From Prorocentrum cordatum (lineage: Eukaryota > Sar > Dinophyceae > Prorocentrales > Prorocentraceae): a stretch of 64,000 nt of DNA. The position numbers were made by a program, and so were the translations under genes. Each line of letters starts with the position of its first letter. The stretch's first letter is position 1. Below, piece after piece: positions 10,673-22,205 of the stretch. A model generated the notes under the pieces. That model saw nothing but the letters and a program-made list of their open reading frames with translations. It did not search any database and had not been told where the DNA came from. The stretch lies in contig CAUYUJ010020726.1 of assembly GCA_963575745.1 (NCBI GenBank), positions 1,202,469 through 1,266,468 of the forward strand, read 5' to 3'.

Positions 10673-13600
10673 TCACAACAGCAGATGCGTCTGCTCCTTG
10701 GACAGGCTGCCACCGCCGCCGTCCTGAGGGGCCTTGGGCGCGGCCGCGTCATCCGGCTTGGCGTGCTGAATGATGTAGTCGGCCGCCGCCGACGGGCCGA
10801 ACAGCGCGCTCACGTTTGTCGGCAGCTGGTTCGCCCTGCCCCGGCCCCCCCCCTTGGCGCCCTTGACGCCTTTGCCCTTGGTGCCCTTAGCCCCGCGCAC
10901 CAACTCATCGCCCTTCTGCGGCCAGATCTTCTTCTCATCATCCCCTTCGGTCGCGACGGGAATCAGGTCCCACAGCTGCAGGCTCACCTTCTCGGCGTTA
11001 ACCAAACCAGGGTAGCCGCCGCCGCTGAACTTCAGATGCTCTGGCACAGTGTATTCCTTGATCTCCGCCCCCACCTCCATGGTCACCTTCTGCTGCTCCG
11101 TCTTCGCCGTCGGCGCCAGCCACGCGGGCACTGTGCAATCCGAATTGAGACTGTCCGCCCCGTCGCTGGTCACGTAGACTCCAAGGACCACGTCGTCGTC
11201 GCGCCTGCGAGCTCTCATCCTCAAGGCTGCAACTAGAAGTCCACTGGCACCCTTGGTGAACGACACTGGCCCCGCGAAACCAAGCTTGAAGTCCTCCTGC
11301 AACTCGCTGCGATTCACCGCCAGCGCGGGCTTCACGATCTGATTCTTCTTCTCTTTATCGAACCTCATGTTCGCCCAGCTGATGGAGACGTCCTCAAAGC
11401 ACTGCGTGCGATGGAACGCGTGCTCGTACAACCTCGCCTCCACGAACTGGAAGAACATCTTGATGAAGTAGCTACTCGGGAACTTCTCGTGCTCGAACTC
11501 CACGATGACAGCCTCTGGAACATCGACGGCGCCGACCAGGTTTAACTGCGAGCCCGCTGCCAGCGCGAACGCCTTCGCGTCGACGTACCTGGGCGCGTGG
11601 GGAGGGCGGAGGGAGGAGGGGGGGGCGGGGACGAGGGGGGGAGGCCCGGGGGATGGGGGGGAGGGGGGAGGGGAGGGGCGAGGAACGGGGGGCAAGCACA
11701 GCAGGACAGCAGGACAGCAGGAGGGAATGCGCGAAGGCCGGGAAAGCCGGGGATGAGAGGAAGAGACGAGGAGTGGAGGGAGAAAGGGGGGAGGAGGGGA
11801 GGAGGGGAGGAGGAGGAGATGAGAGGCGAGGGTGAAAGGGGGGAGGGGCGGGGGTCGCGGCGAGGGGAGGTGAGGGGCCAGGGGGGGATTGACGTGATTT
11901 AGAAAAGCCGCTAGGAGTAGGACCCGAAGAGCGACTCGACGCTCATCAGCTCCTGCTCTTCCTTGGGATGCACCTTCTGCACCACGGGCACCACGGGGGG
12001 CGGCGCGCCCTCTTCCCCTGGGCCCTGCGACGACTGCCCGCGGGGCCCCGAGGCAACCTGCTGCTTGGCCGCGGCCCTGACGAGCCCCCGGCGTTTCGCG
12101 TGGTCCATCGCAACCTCCTGCGGGCCCGCGCTCCCCTCCATTGCATCCGCGATGCTCTCCACCCAGAGCTCCTGCCACTGGCTCCACGTGGCCGCCTTGA
12201 CCTTGTCGAACTTCGGGATGGCGTTGAAGGCCGATGAAAGCGACTCCGTGGTCTCGGCCAGGTTCGAGATCCCCATGGCGGCGGCGGTGTCCCTCACGGC
12301 CTGGTCGCAGTAGATCCATCGCAGCTCACTGAAGCGAATGATGTCCTCTGGCCTCGCGAGCTCCTTAGCCAGCTTCTCCTCCACGCACTGCGGGATTTGC
12401 GACGTCGCCCGCGTCATCTCCACGATGGACATGCCGAGCTCGAACCACGCGTTTGGGAATGTGGCCATCACAGCGGACTTCACGTAGCCCGTCAGCGCCG
12501 TCGCCACCCGCCTCATGTGCGTGATCTCGGTCGCATCGCGATGGGCCCAGGTGTCCACATTCGTGGCGTCCCGCAAGATGCGCGCGTAGGCGGCGTGGAC
12601 CCGGGCGGGCAGCTTGATCTTGTTATCAGCGAAGAAGTTGCTCAAGTCCTTGAGGCGCGGGCCGGTCAACTCGTTCATCTTAGACTGGAGGTCACTCTTG
12701 AGCTTGGCCTCGCACGACTCATCCTCCAAGGCCGCAGATGGGTCACCGCCGTCGGAGAGGGCGGCAAGCAGAACATCAGACAAAGTCGTCACGTCCGCCC
12801 CCGTTCTCCCAGAGGCAATTGCCGTCGTAGAGCGCGTCTCTGCAGCGTTGACGGCCAGAGACGCGAGCTTGGTACGGAGGTCCAACCATTTCGAGTAGAC
12901 TACGGTGCCAATCGTGACCTTGCCGCACCAGAGGAACTCGAGAGCCAACGGGCTAAGCATCGCCACGATCTGCACCCTCTCGCTCTTGGGCAACTCTGGG
13001 TAATTGTCGATGGCCGCGCAAATGCCCGTGAGCATGTCGGTCAACCAGAACGCGTGGTTAGCCTCATCATCGAAATCAACAACCACTGGTGTCTCGTCAA
13101 CCTTCCTCTTCTTGACAGGTGCTGCCCTTGCGCCCCTCTGCCTAGCCTTTGCTTTTGCCTTTGACTTTGCCTTTGCCCTGCCCTTGGCCGCCGGAGCTGC
13201 CGGGACGACGCCTTCGATAGGGGCGGCAGCATCGCCACCATCGCGATCACCAGGGTCGAGAGACTCAGCGGATTCCTTCGCCATCTCCGCGAGTGCCTGG
13301 GCTTCAAGTTTCTTCCGCTCCTCGATCTCCTTCCTGCACTTTTTCATGGCAGCCGACCCCGCCATCGGCGAGAGGATCCACTTGATTCTCTCAATCATGA
13401 CTTTGTCGAAGAGGTACACCGTCTTGCGGCCGGGCATGGCCTCCATTGGCAAGCAAAATGGCAAGGCGTCCTTCCATACTTGGACGAGAACGTCGATGTC
13501 GACCACCGACCTCGACTCGGCGCTGAAGATGCACTGGCTGGGCGCGTGCAGGTTGATGTTCGCCACGGAGTTGTTGCACTCGGTGAACTTGCAGTGCGTG

Positions 13601-14442
13601 CCAAGGAACTCCTCTGTGACTGTCATAATCTTCAACTGCTTCAAAAGATTGATCATGGTCCGCCCCCTGATGAATTCATTCTCGCTTCTGATCTTTCTAT
13701 CTGACACCGACTTGTACGTATCAGTGATGTAATCCCAGATCTTCTCGTACCTGTGCTCTGATGTGCTCAAAGCATCGAAATCAGAATCCATTTGAGAAAT
13801 GAGTTGCCAACACTGGATCAACGTGAACCTGCTTCCGCCGTGCCACTCGTTGTGCCAATCACGCAGCCACGTCAGCACGTCATCGGGCAGCCTCGCGTCG
13901 AAGACCGTCACGTTCTGGAGCCCGCGCTCGATGGAGCGCTTGACGAAAGGGTTACCTGGGGCGCGTTCGTGGGCATTGTACACCGCCCTCGTCAAGGTGC
14001 CGTAGCTGATCATCAGGAGCGGGAATGAATCGGTCGTCGGCGACGCCACTGCCCACGGCTCGCCCCTCACGCCAGGAACGTTTCCGTTCTCCAGAACCAG
14101 GTTGGTGTACTGGTTCACGATCACGTCCTGGCGGCGCAGATTCAAAGGATGCGGCTCCATGGTCTTCTTGCCGTCTTTGAAGAAGGGGACCACGATGTTC
14201 GCCATGCCCTTCACCCCGGAGAGCTCGAAGACCTTCTCCTGGAGGATCAAGCCTTTCAGGTTTGGCAGGCGGTGATGGATGCTCTTCATCGGCACGTACA
14301 GCTGCTCGTTCAGGACGGCCTGTGCAAGCTGCAGCTCTGCCTGGGCTGCAAACGCCGGAGCCCCTTTCCCGTCGTGGTCCGCGGCGTCGTTGTCGTCGCC
14401 CATCTTGCCGCTGGGCTGGTGCTTCAGCGGGTGATTCGGCAT
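10673..14442 (-). CDS. Gene A: 1144-aa protein of unknown function with NLS-like segment
   Basis: Proposed join is complement(10673..11588, 11924..14442). Exon 1 runs open for about 840 codons from ATG at 14442. The donor read is TTCGG|GTCCTA and the acceptor CGCCCAG|GTACGTC; phases agree and give 1145 codons including the stop. The protein has a mixed globular N-terminal half, and around residues 420-455 a basic Lys/Ala/Arg stretch ending APVKKRKVDE, which resembles a classical nuclear localisation signal. A second globular part and a Gly/Lys-rich C-terminal tail follow. No enzyme motif is recognised. A sequence matching a GTGAGC donor overlaps the stop codon, so further exons toward lower coordinates are possible. 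Neighbours: the methyltransferase-like gene B lies upstream on the same strand with a related intergenic spacer. Confidence 0.7.
11589..11923 (-). other. Proposed intron of gene A
   Basis: C-rich on the coding (minus) strand and free of coding character. Borders were inferred from phase agreement and AG/GT dinucleotides. If it were retained, gene A would stop at 11911. Confidence 0.5.
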
Positions 14443-14750
14443 GGCGCGAGCCCGCTGATGCGCCGTTGGTCACTAGCACCAGGCAGTAGAGGTAGATGCC
14501 TGGTCTCGCGCTGCAAGCGCTGAGAAACGTTGAAAGCTTGAAGCAAGCTCGAGCCTGGATGGGCAAGTGTGGCCGCGGCATCTGTGTTGGCGCGACAGTG
14601 CGACAGTCGATGACTTGACGAGTGGAGCAACGGCGGCGCCGCCGCCAAAACCTTATGAACGCAATGAACATATGACTCTACGGCTCTACGGCCGCCAACT
14701 CGCCCAAGCAAGCGTGAATAATCCAATCGTAGTATCGTAGTATGGTCGCG
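14443..14750. other. 5' flank of gene A, no gene recognised
   Basis: Ordinary-composition DNA. No promoter element can be named; dinoflagellate promoters are poorly defined. Confidence 0.4.
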
Positions 14751-15412
14751 GCTGGGGCTGTAGGGCCGCAGGGATGTGGGGCCGCGGGCCGCCATAGGCT
14801 ATGGGGCCATAGGGCTTTAGGGCTGTAGGGCCATGGGCATGTAGAGCATGTAGAGCTAAAACAACTATGGGACTGTGGGGCTATAGGGCTGTAGAGCTCT
14901 AGGGTCATGGTGCTATCAGGCTCTAATGATGTCGGACTATATGACTATATGGCTACAGTGGCTATAGCGCTATAGCGCTATAGTGCTTTAGAGATATAGT
15001 GTTATGCGTAGGCGCGTAGGCTATACTGTAAACGGCGATTGGGCGATTAGGGCTATCAGGCTATCGGGCAGTAGGCCCATGGGTACATAGACAGGGCTAT
15101 GGCTACAGGGCTAGAGAGGGCTGCAGGGCTATAGGGCTGTGGGGCTACAGGGCTATGGGGCTATGGGGTTAGAGGGATATAAGCTATAGGGCTATAAGGC
15201 TATAGCGCTATAGGGCTAGCTATAAGGCTACAGGCTACAAGGCTATTGGGATATAGGGCTAGGGCGCTAGGGCTATAAGGTAATCAGTGCTACAGGCTGT
15301 CCGTAGGTCCATAGGGCTAGATGTCTCATGGGGCTCATGGGGCTATCGGCCCTGCTATGAGTAGAAAGCATAGCGTTATAGCGGCTATAGTGCTAAGAGG
15401 CTATACAGCACT
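14751..15412. repeat. GGCTATAGG-type decamer field, copy 1
   Basis: Dozens of diverged units of about 9-10 bp built on GGCTATAGG / GCTATAGGGCTA. A second field of the same kind occurs at 21471-21975. Both lie upstream of a minus-strand gene. Confidence 0.85.
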
Positions 15413-15660
15413 CGAACACCGGCAGCGGGCGCCAGGGCGCCCAGGCCCCCGGGCCGCCCGGGCGCCCTGACACTTGGGCGCGCGGGCACCTGGGCCCCCC
15501 CCCCTGGGCACACGGGCACCCGGGCACCTGGGTGCCCTGATGCCCTGGCACTTGGGCGCGCTGCCGAAATCGGCGCCGCACCTCATCTAACCATGACTCC
15601 GCTAGGGCTCCGCCGCTAGGACTCCTGCAGAGGCAAGCTCTGATTGGGGAAATACGGAAA
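15413..15660. repeat. Intergenic GC module, copy 1
   Basis: Blocks of CGGGCACCTGGG are followed by CCGAAATCGGCGCC, CACCTCA, CCATGA, CTAGGA, CCTGCAG and GCTCTGATTGG. The same blocks follow in the same order at 22010-22205, including AAAATCGGCGC. The two copies are direct repeats 6.6 kb apart on either side of gene B. Confidence 0.8.
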
Positions 15661-17141
15661 AACATCAACAACCTCACCCTCTCACCCTCCCTCTCACCCC
15701 CTCGCCCCCCTCGCCCCCCAATCCCCCCCAATCCCCCCCCCTTCACTCCCCCCCCTGGGGCGCCCGATGCGGGCAAGACGTGACATGTGACATTGTGACA
15801 TGGCAAGAGCGAGCGGGGAGCGCGGGGGCGCCGCAGCGCCGCGCGCCTCCCCTGGCAACCCCTCCCTTCCGAGCGCCGCCAGGACCAGCCCCGAGCGCCC
15901 CGAGCTGCCGGGCTGCCACGCAGCGCCGGGCCCCAGCAGCCCCGGCGCGCCACTGCGCGCCTGTGGCCAGGGGGCGGCGAGGTGGATGAGAGCATGGAAA
16001 AAGATGAGAGAAGGGAAGAAAGGGGAGAGGAGAAGGACGAGACGGGGGGGGGGATGCCGGGCGGCGGGAGGGGGCGGGGAGGGCGATGAACAGGGGGGGA
16101 GCGCGGCAAAGGAGGAGAAGAGGAAAAGAGGAGGAGAGGAGGACGATGAGACGATGAGTAGGATGGGAGAGGAAGTGGAGAACGATGGAGAGGAGGAGGA
16201 GGAGAGGGGGCGAGGAGAAGGCAATCCGAGCCCCCACCGCCCATCAGGGATGCCCTCGCCCTCGACGACCCCCGCCCCCGTCCATCCCCCCCGCCCCTCT
16301 CTTCTCTCCTCCGCTCCTCCTCCTCTCCTCCTGCCCCGCCCCCCCCCATCACCCCCCTGCTCCCCCTCCGCGCCTCCGCGCCTCCGCGCCCCCCCCCCCC
16401 TCGCCCCGACCCCACCCCCGCCCTTTCCTGCGCGTCTGCCGCGTCTGCCTGATTCGAGCAGTAGAGAGAGAGCAGTAGACGACCCCCTGATTCGAGCAGT
16501 AGAGAGAGAGCTCAGCTGCATCTGCGCCGACCCCCAACTCTTCGAGAAGCAGGCCCTGCGAGGCGAGAGACTGCGAGGCGCGGCGCGGGCTCTAGAAACA
16601 AAGAAACAAAACTACACAATCAAGCACTCAAGCACTCAAGCACCGATGCCGCCATACAAACTGAAAGCTGTACACATCCTGGTCAGACCCCCAATCCAGA
16701 ATACAGAAATACTGACGGCGCGTGCGTGAATGCGTCAGGTGAGTCCTATGCGACTCACGCGTTGGAGTCTTGGAGCCGCGCCTCTCCGCTTCAGCACCCT
16801 ACGTGTAACGCATATCTTACATGCATGCAGCACGCGTCTCGGCCTCGCGTGCACCCGACCCCCCATCCACCCTGCTTTGTCCATCCACCTTCTTACCTTA
16901 TCCTTATCCTGATTATCCCCCTCCCCCTCATTATCCACCTCCTCGTCATCCTATGTCCTATCCTCCTATCCTCTAATCCTCTTATCCTCCTATCCTCCTA
17001 CCCCCCTATCCCTATCCCACCCCCCTCTTCATGATCCTCATCATCATATCATCATATCATCATATCATCACATTATTCCCATCATCGCCTCATCGCCCCA
17101 TCCCCCTCCTCCCGTCAGCCAAGCATGCCAGCTCAGAGCAC
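15661..17141. other. No gene recognised; C-rich, G-rich and small duplications
   Basis: 15661-15760 is CCCTC-rich. 15780-16000 is GC-rich. 16000-16220 is purine-rich. 16230-16440 is pyrimidine-rich. A 39-bp tandem duplication (TGATTCGAGCAGTAGAGAG at 16449 and 16488) follows. 16880-17110 is CCTATCC/ATCATC-rich. No complete gene is seen. Confidence 0.6.
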
Positions 17142-20062
17142 TCAGAGCTGGTCAAGGCGCGTCACCGCCATGAGGACCCACAGCCAATGGACGCCGCAAA
17201 CGTGGACGTTCATGGAGTTGCCGGCCTGCCGGATCACCTCCGAGCGATTGCGGGCGGCCGCTGGGGCTGCAGCGAAGCTGCAGCAAGGGCGGCCCCGCAT
17301 CGCCAAAGGGCGCGTGAGCTCCGGCAGAACGGGGAAGCCCTGGGCCACGAGCAGCTCCATCGGCGTCATCCAACGCTGCAAAGGGTCGAACCAGCACACG
17401 CCGTTGTTAGCGATGATCGTCTGGAGGACGTTGTACGTCGACGCCATCCCGCGGCCTGCTACAGCTGACTGGTGAAGGTTGTAGCACAGCCCTGTCCCGT
17501 ACAGGCGGCGATACTCCGCGAGGTTGTTGGCCTCCCACTCAGTGAGGGCCGCGTCGAACGCCAGGCTCCCCGCGGCAACGTCGGCGGCCACGACGTGGAG
17601 CTTTGCAAGCGCCTTGCTCCTGCTCAGCCGGCGGGAACGCGCCCACTTCAGCTCAGAGATCAGCTCCTCCTGCTTCGCGACCATGAAGACGTCGGGGCCG
17701 CACCTCATCGTGCGGGCGAACATGGACACGAACATCGCGCACGGCTGGGCCACCTGAGCTGAGCCGTCTAAAACGTCTAATTCTATAACGTTATAGCTCC
17801 CAACCCATTCTAATCTAAAATCGTCAACTCCGATGGACTCCGATGGACCGACCGCTGAGATCTGCAATTGAGATCGCGTGGCCCCTCGGCGATCGCGCCT
17901 ATCGCTCGGCATCGGGGTCTCGGGATCTCTGATCTCGGATCGCTCGAGCGCCCCACGATTCCACGATCCGAAAAGGCAATCGGGTCGGACGGTGATGCGA
18001 GAGCCAGGGCCCCCCACCCCTTCCCCCCCCCCCAAACGAACGAAGGAACTCAGGCGCCCGCGCTGCTCACCCAGCGCTTGTGCGTCAAGAGCGCCCACCT
18101 GCGGCGCCTCCTGACTGGCCACCCCACCTCCGTCGGCTCGAAGATGTGCGTCTGGATGTCGCAGAGATGTCCGAGAAACCTCTGCAAGATCTGCACGTCG
18201 AACAAGTGGCTATTCTCGTGCACGATCACCGATTCCTGCACTAACAGACGCAGGCAGAACCAAATGGCAGTGACCCGGCTAGTTTTTCCAGTCTCTCTGT
18301 CGTTTGATCCGATTGGACTCCAGTCGATGCAAGACGTCCCAGACCAATGTACTTTCGCCGTGGGATAAGCGCACAGTCGCCTGCATAACATGCACGGCGC
18401 AAACCTCCGCGCAGCCTTGCCGCTGAGGATCAGCTTCGAGAGCGAGTCGAGCGTTGCCACGATGCCCATGGAGTCCTCAACCTTGTCGAGCTCCGTTCGC
18501 ACGCGCGGATCCCAGAAGTCCTCGATGTCGCCGAACATGTGCTCTGGGGCGCAAGGGTGGCGCCGCAACTCAGCATTGCTGGGTTCGTAGTACTCACACG
18601 AAGCCAAATGCCGCATGTTACGTGTGGCACGCCCCGTGCGTTGCGCCAAGCACTCCTCGAGCATCGCAATCGCTGTCCCAGGCGCGTCGATGCCTGAGAA
18701 CGAGGTACTGTACGTCGTGCTCTCCATCGCATCTCTGAGCGTGTCCAAGGGATCAGCAGGCCACTTGGGCCCGGTCTCGAGGGCGGTGAGGCAGTGGTCT
18801 GGCCAGCTGAACACGTCAGCCAGCGAGCGCGTGACAAACGTCCCAAGCACCTGGTCAACGTTGCCACCGACGGCCCCAGAAATGGGAGGCGAATCGTGAT
18901 GGCCCGATGGCGACGTCGGTGGTGTCGATCCCTGGGCGCCCGCCTGCGTCGCTGGCGACTGACGGGCCATGGCCGCCCCCTCGACTAGCGCAGCTGAATC
19001 CGGTGTTGCCTGGGCTGGAGCCGCCGCGGGCGATGCCAGCGCGTCGGCGCTGCCCATGGCGCCCGAGGCGTCGACGGTCATCGCAACACACGGCGTGCCG
19101 TCGTCGGCGGCGAGCTCCCCGGCGAGCTCCCCGGACTCCGCAGCGGCGACGCCCAACTCGAGCGCGCCCAGATCAGGCGCGTCTGGGCCCAGGCTGCCGG
19201 GGGCCGGGGACAACTCCAGCGGCGTCAGCAGGCCTGACGGCACACCCTCCCCCGCCGAGGACAGCGACGCGGCGTCCGAGGCATGCCTGGCCAGCAGCCG
19301 GCGACCGGCGCGAAGCGCGCGGGACGGAGTCGAGGGCGGCGGCGTAGAGGGCGCAGGCGGCTGCGATCCGCCATGCAGCTCGCCCGCAGCTGCCGCCGCC
19401 GAAGCTGGCGCATGTCCCCGCGCGATCCGCTCCGGCTGGTCTACAGCTGGAGGCGCCGAGGTCGCGGGCTGAGACACTGGCGCTGACGCCGCCGACGCCG
19501 CCGACGCGGGCTCAACCTCCACCAGCGTCTTGTCAGCAGCAACTCCCTCGCGGGAACGTTTCGAGCCGGCGTTGCCGACGCCGAGCGCGGCAATGATAGT
19601 GGGCATGCTGTGCCCTCCTGCCTTGGCCGCGGCGGCGTTGGCAGCAAGCGCCGCGGCCTTGGCGACGGGCCTGGGCCTGCCCGCGCCCGCGCGCTTGGCC
19701 GGCGCCATCGCCGACTCGGCATTGGCATGTCGGCGATTGGTCGCCGAGCCAGCGGCCTCCTGCAGCGCCTCCCACTCCTTCCTCATCTGATCCATGTGGT
19801 CAGGAGGCGTGCCCTGCGCCATCGCACGGGCCCACCACGCATCCCATCCTTCGACGGCGTCCGTCTCCAGCCGCGCGCTGATCACGGGGGCGCGCTTGGC
19901 ATCTGGGGGCTTGGCGGGCACGGCAGCAGCGGGCTGTGCGGGGCGTGCGGGCCGGTGCTTTGCCTTCGCTGGCGGTGGGGATTTCGCCGCCTGCTTCTTC
20001 GTGATGTCAGAAGTTTTCTTGGTGATATTTGGCTGGGGCGGGGCGGGCGCCCGCGGCGCCAT
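17142..20062 (-). CDS. Gene B: divergent cytosine-5 DNA methyltransferase-like protein, two exons
   Basis: Join is complement(17142..17753, 18071..20062): 664 + 203 codons, donor TGG|GTGAGC, acceptor GCTCAG|GTGGCC, phase 0 on both sides. Residues 1 to about 430 are Ala/Pro/Ser-rich and disordered-looking, with Lys-rich N-terminus. From about residue 454 the C5-methyltransferase motifs appear in order: SAM-binding FSGIDAPGTA (I), a Cys-containing TSCIDWS in place of the usual PCQ loop (IV, about 574), ENSHLF for the ENV motif (VI, about 614), GWPVRRRRRW (VIII, about 645), then after a presumed target-recognition region RWMTPMELLVAQGFP (IX, about 790) and QAGNSM (X, about 843). Family members transfer methyl from SAM to cytosine C5. 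Activity is inferred from the complete motif set. Homologues carried by dinoflagellate mobile elements are known in general. Confidence 0.8.
17754..18070 (-). other. Intron of gene B
   Basis: GT-AG on the minus strand, 317 nt, between methyltransferase motifs VIII and IX. Removing it restores a continuous frame. Confidence 0.75.
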
Positions 20063-20344
20063 GATGGCAGCGCAGTGGGGCAGCGGAGAAACACGCGCGC
20101 GCAAACGCGCGCAAACACTGGCGCCGGCAACCCCGTGGATCGCCGGAAGCCTCGAAGCATAAACAGCTGCGGCATCAACTGGTGCATCGGCCCGTCCATC
20201 GGCGCCAATGTGACCCCAGACACCGGCGCGCGATCGCGCGAGGAGAAGGATCGAGGAGGATGATGACTATGATGACTGTCCATGCAGGACCCATGTGATA
20301 ATATGTTGACATACAGATCATACACAGACGATGCAGACGCATCA
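20063..20344. other. 5' flank of gene B
   Basis: Contains GCGCGC runs and a short GCGCGCGATCGCGCG palindrome near 20226. No further gene is seen. Confidence 0.5.
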
Positions 20345-21306
20345 GATCTGAAGTGGTTACCATGCTTCAGATCGGACGGACCATGATATGAAGTGGTTCA
20401 GAGCGGACGGTCATCGATCTGAAGTGCTTCAGATCAGGCGGAGCCGGATCTGAAGTGCTTCAGACCGGGCCAACCCCTGATCTGAAGTGCTTCAGATCGA
20501 GCTGTCCGTAATCTGAAGTGCTTCAGATCGGAGGGGGTCTGATCTGAAGTGCTTCAGATCGGGTGGGATCCTGTCTGAAGTGGTTCAGATGGGACAGGAC
20601 TGAATCTGAAGTGCCTCAGAGCAGTCGGAGCGCGATCTGAAGTGCCTCAGATTCGGTGGGTCCCGATCTGAAGTGCTTCAGATCGGACGTATCCAGGTCT
20701 GAAGTGGTTCAGATCAGGTTGGGCGCTGGTCTGAAGCACTTCAGATAGGACACGCCCCGATCTGAAGCGCTTCAGACATGGTGCACCATGGTCTGACGTG
20801 ATTCAGATACAGGTGGTCCCAGTCTGAAGTGATTCAGATGGGGTTGGTAGTGGTCTGAAGTGCTTCAGATCGGACGCGGCATGATCTGAAGTGCTTCAGC
20901 TATGATGGGTAGTGCGCTGGCGCGCGTCAGATCTGGCGCGCGCCGATCTGAAGTGCTTCAGAGTGGGTATAGCATGATCTGAAGTGCTTCAGATCGGACA
21001 GTCCATGGTCTGAAGTGGTTCAGATCAGGCAGGGTGCAATCTGAAGTGCCTCAGTGCGGGGTGGCCCCGATCTGAAGTGCTTCAGAGCGGGTGGGTGCAT
21101 GTCTGAAGTGGTTCAGATCGGGCATGTCCACGTCATACGTGATTCATATATGGTGGGGATGCGATCTGAAGCGCTTCAGATCAGGTGTAACCTGGTCTGA
21201 AGTGCTTCAGATTGAACTGAGCATGATCTGAAGTGCTTCAGATCTGGCGGGTCCTGATCTGAAGTGTCTCAGATCTGGCGGACCCTGATCTGAAGTGCTT
21301 CAGATC
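20345..21306. repeat. Array of 31 palindromes, 31-bp period, upstream of gene B
   Basis: The consensus is GATCTGAAGTGCTTCAGATC: 9-bp perfect arms around TG. Unit starts run 20345, 20385, 20415, 20446, 20479, 20510, 20541 and so on to 21256 and 21287, almost always 31 bp apart. One unit (about 20914) is badly decayed. The roughly 11-bp spacers vary but are G/C-rich. Many units keep the arms with one mismatch (for example GTGGTTCAG). The array begins 283 bp upstream of the methyltransferase start codon. A 31-bp step is about three helical turns, so all palindromes would face the same side of the duplex. Confidence 0.95.
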
Positions 21307-21470
21307 GGTCATATCAGAGGGGGTGGGCGGGCTCAAAAGCAAAGACTGCCGAACATTCTGACCGTACGAGCAGAATCCTATCATGAGAACCCAGCCCTAA
21401 ACACCTGAGCACATCACCACATAAAATCAGTACTCGATGCGTGGCGAAATACACGTCTGATTATATATGA
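21307..21470. other. Unique spacer
   Basis: Ordinary sequence between the palindrome array and the decamer field; no gene. Confidence 0.4.
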
Positions 21471-21975
21471 GGTTATCGCGCTATAGGTGCTATGGTGCTC
21501 TAGGTGCCATGGAGCTATATGTCTGGCGGTCTGTCATGATATAGGGCTACCGTGATATATCATATGGAGACATGGAGACATGCTGATGTAGGGTTATAGT
21601 GATATAGTGCATTCGGGCCCCTACTGCTATAGTGATATAAGGCAAAGTGGTTATAGTGCTACCAGGCAGTGGTAAGGGTGGGTTGTATGGTTAAATAGCG
21701 ACTGTGATATAGGAATATAGGCATACAGGGCGATGTTGCTTCAGTGATGTAGATGTAGGGCTACATGGATATAGGGCTATAGTACATGGCTGTATGGCTA
21801 TGCGGCTATAGTGTTATAATTGTATACTGTTATCGTGCGATAGGGCGATAGGGCTATTAGCTAGTAGCCACAATTGTATTCTGGCGATGGTGATATAGGG
21901 CTGAATGGCTAGTGGGGTCATGTGCTATAGGGCTATATGGGCTTGTTGGTGCTATAGGAACAATAATGCAACCAG
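21471..21975. repeat. GGCTATAGG-type decamer field, copy 2
   Basis: Diverged units such as TATAGGGCTA, GCTATAGTG and GGCTATAGT. It corresponds to 14751-15412. Confidence 0.8.
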
Positions 21976-22009
21976 GTGACGAAGACGCGACAATATCATC
22001 ATAGTGCTA

Positions 22010-22205
22010 CGGTGCACCCACCTGGGCACCGCAGCAGGACGCCTGACGCCCGGGTGCCTGGTCGCGCGGGCGCGCCGCCAAAATCGGCGCAGCGCTGCGC
22101 AACACCTCACAAATCCATGATTCCGCGATTCCGCTAGGACCGCTAGGACGCCCGGACCCCCGGACCCCTGCAGGGGAATGCTCTCTGATTAGGTGAGGAA
22201 TGCTT
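22010..22205. repeat. Intergenic GC module, copy 2
   Basis: CACCTGGGCACC, CCGGGTGCCTGG, AAAATCGGCGC, CACCTCA, CCATGA, CTAGGA, CCTGCAG and TCTGATTAGG appear in the same order as in copy 1 at 15413-15660. Confidence 0.8.

Noticed and set aside
12397-13732. Plus-strand ORFs opposite gene A
   Set aside because: Shadows of the minus-strand coding exon. The minus reading has the better composition, a start codon and a consistent splice phase.
16646-16729. Start of a parvulin-type isomerase (MPPYKLKAVHILV) on the plus strand
   Set aside because: Only about 13 residues resemble the family start. A stop follows and no downstream exon with the catalytic region was found.
20345-21306. CRISPR array
   Set aside because: Repeats are perfect-type palindromes with 11-bp spacers, 31-bp pitch and many diverged units, in a eukaryotic context without cas genes. 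This is a phased palindrome array, not CRISPR.
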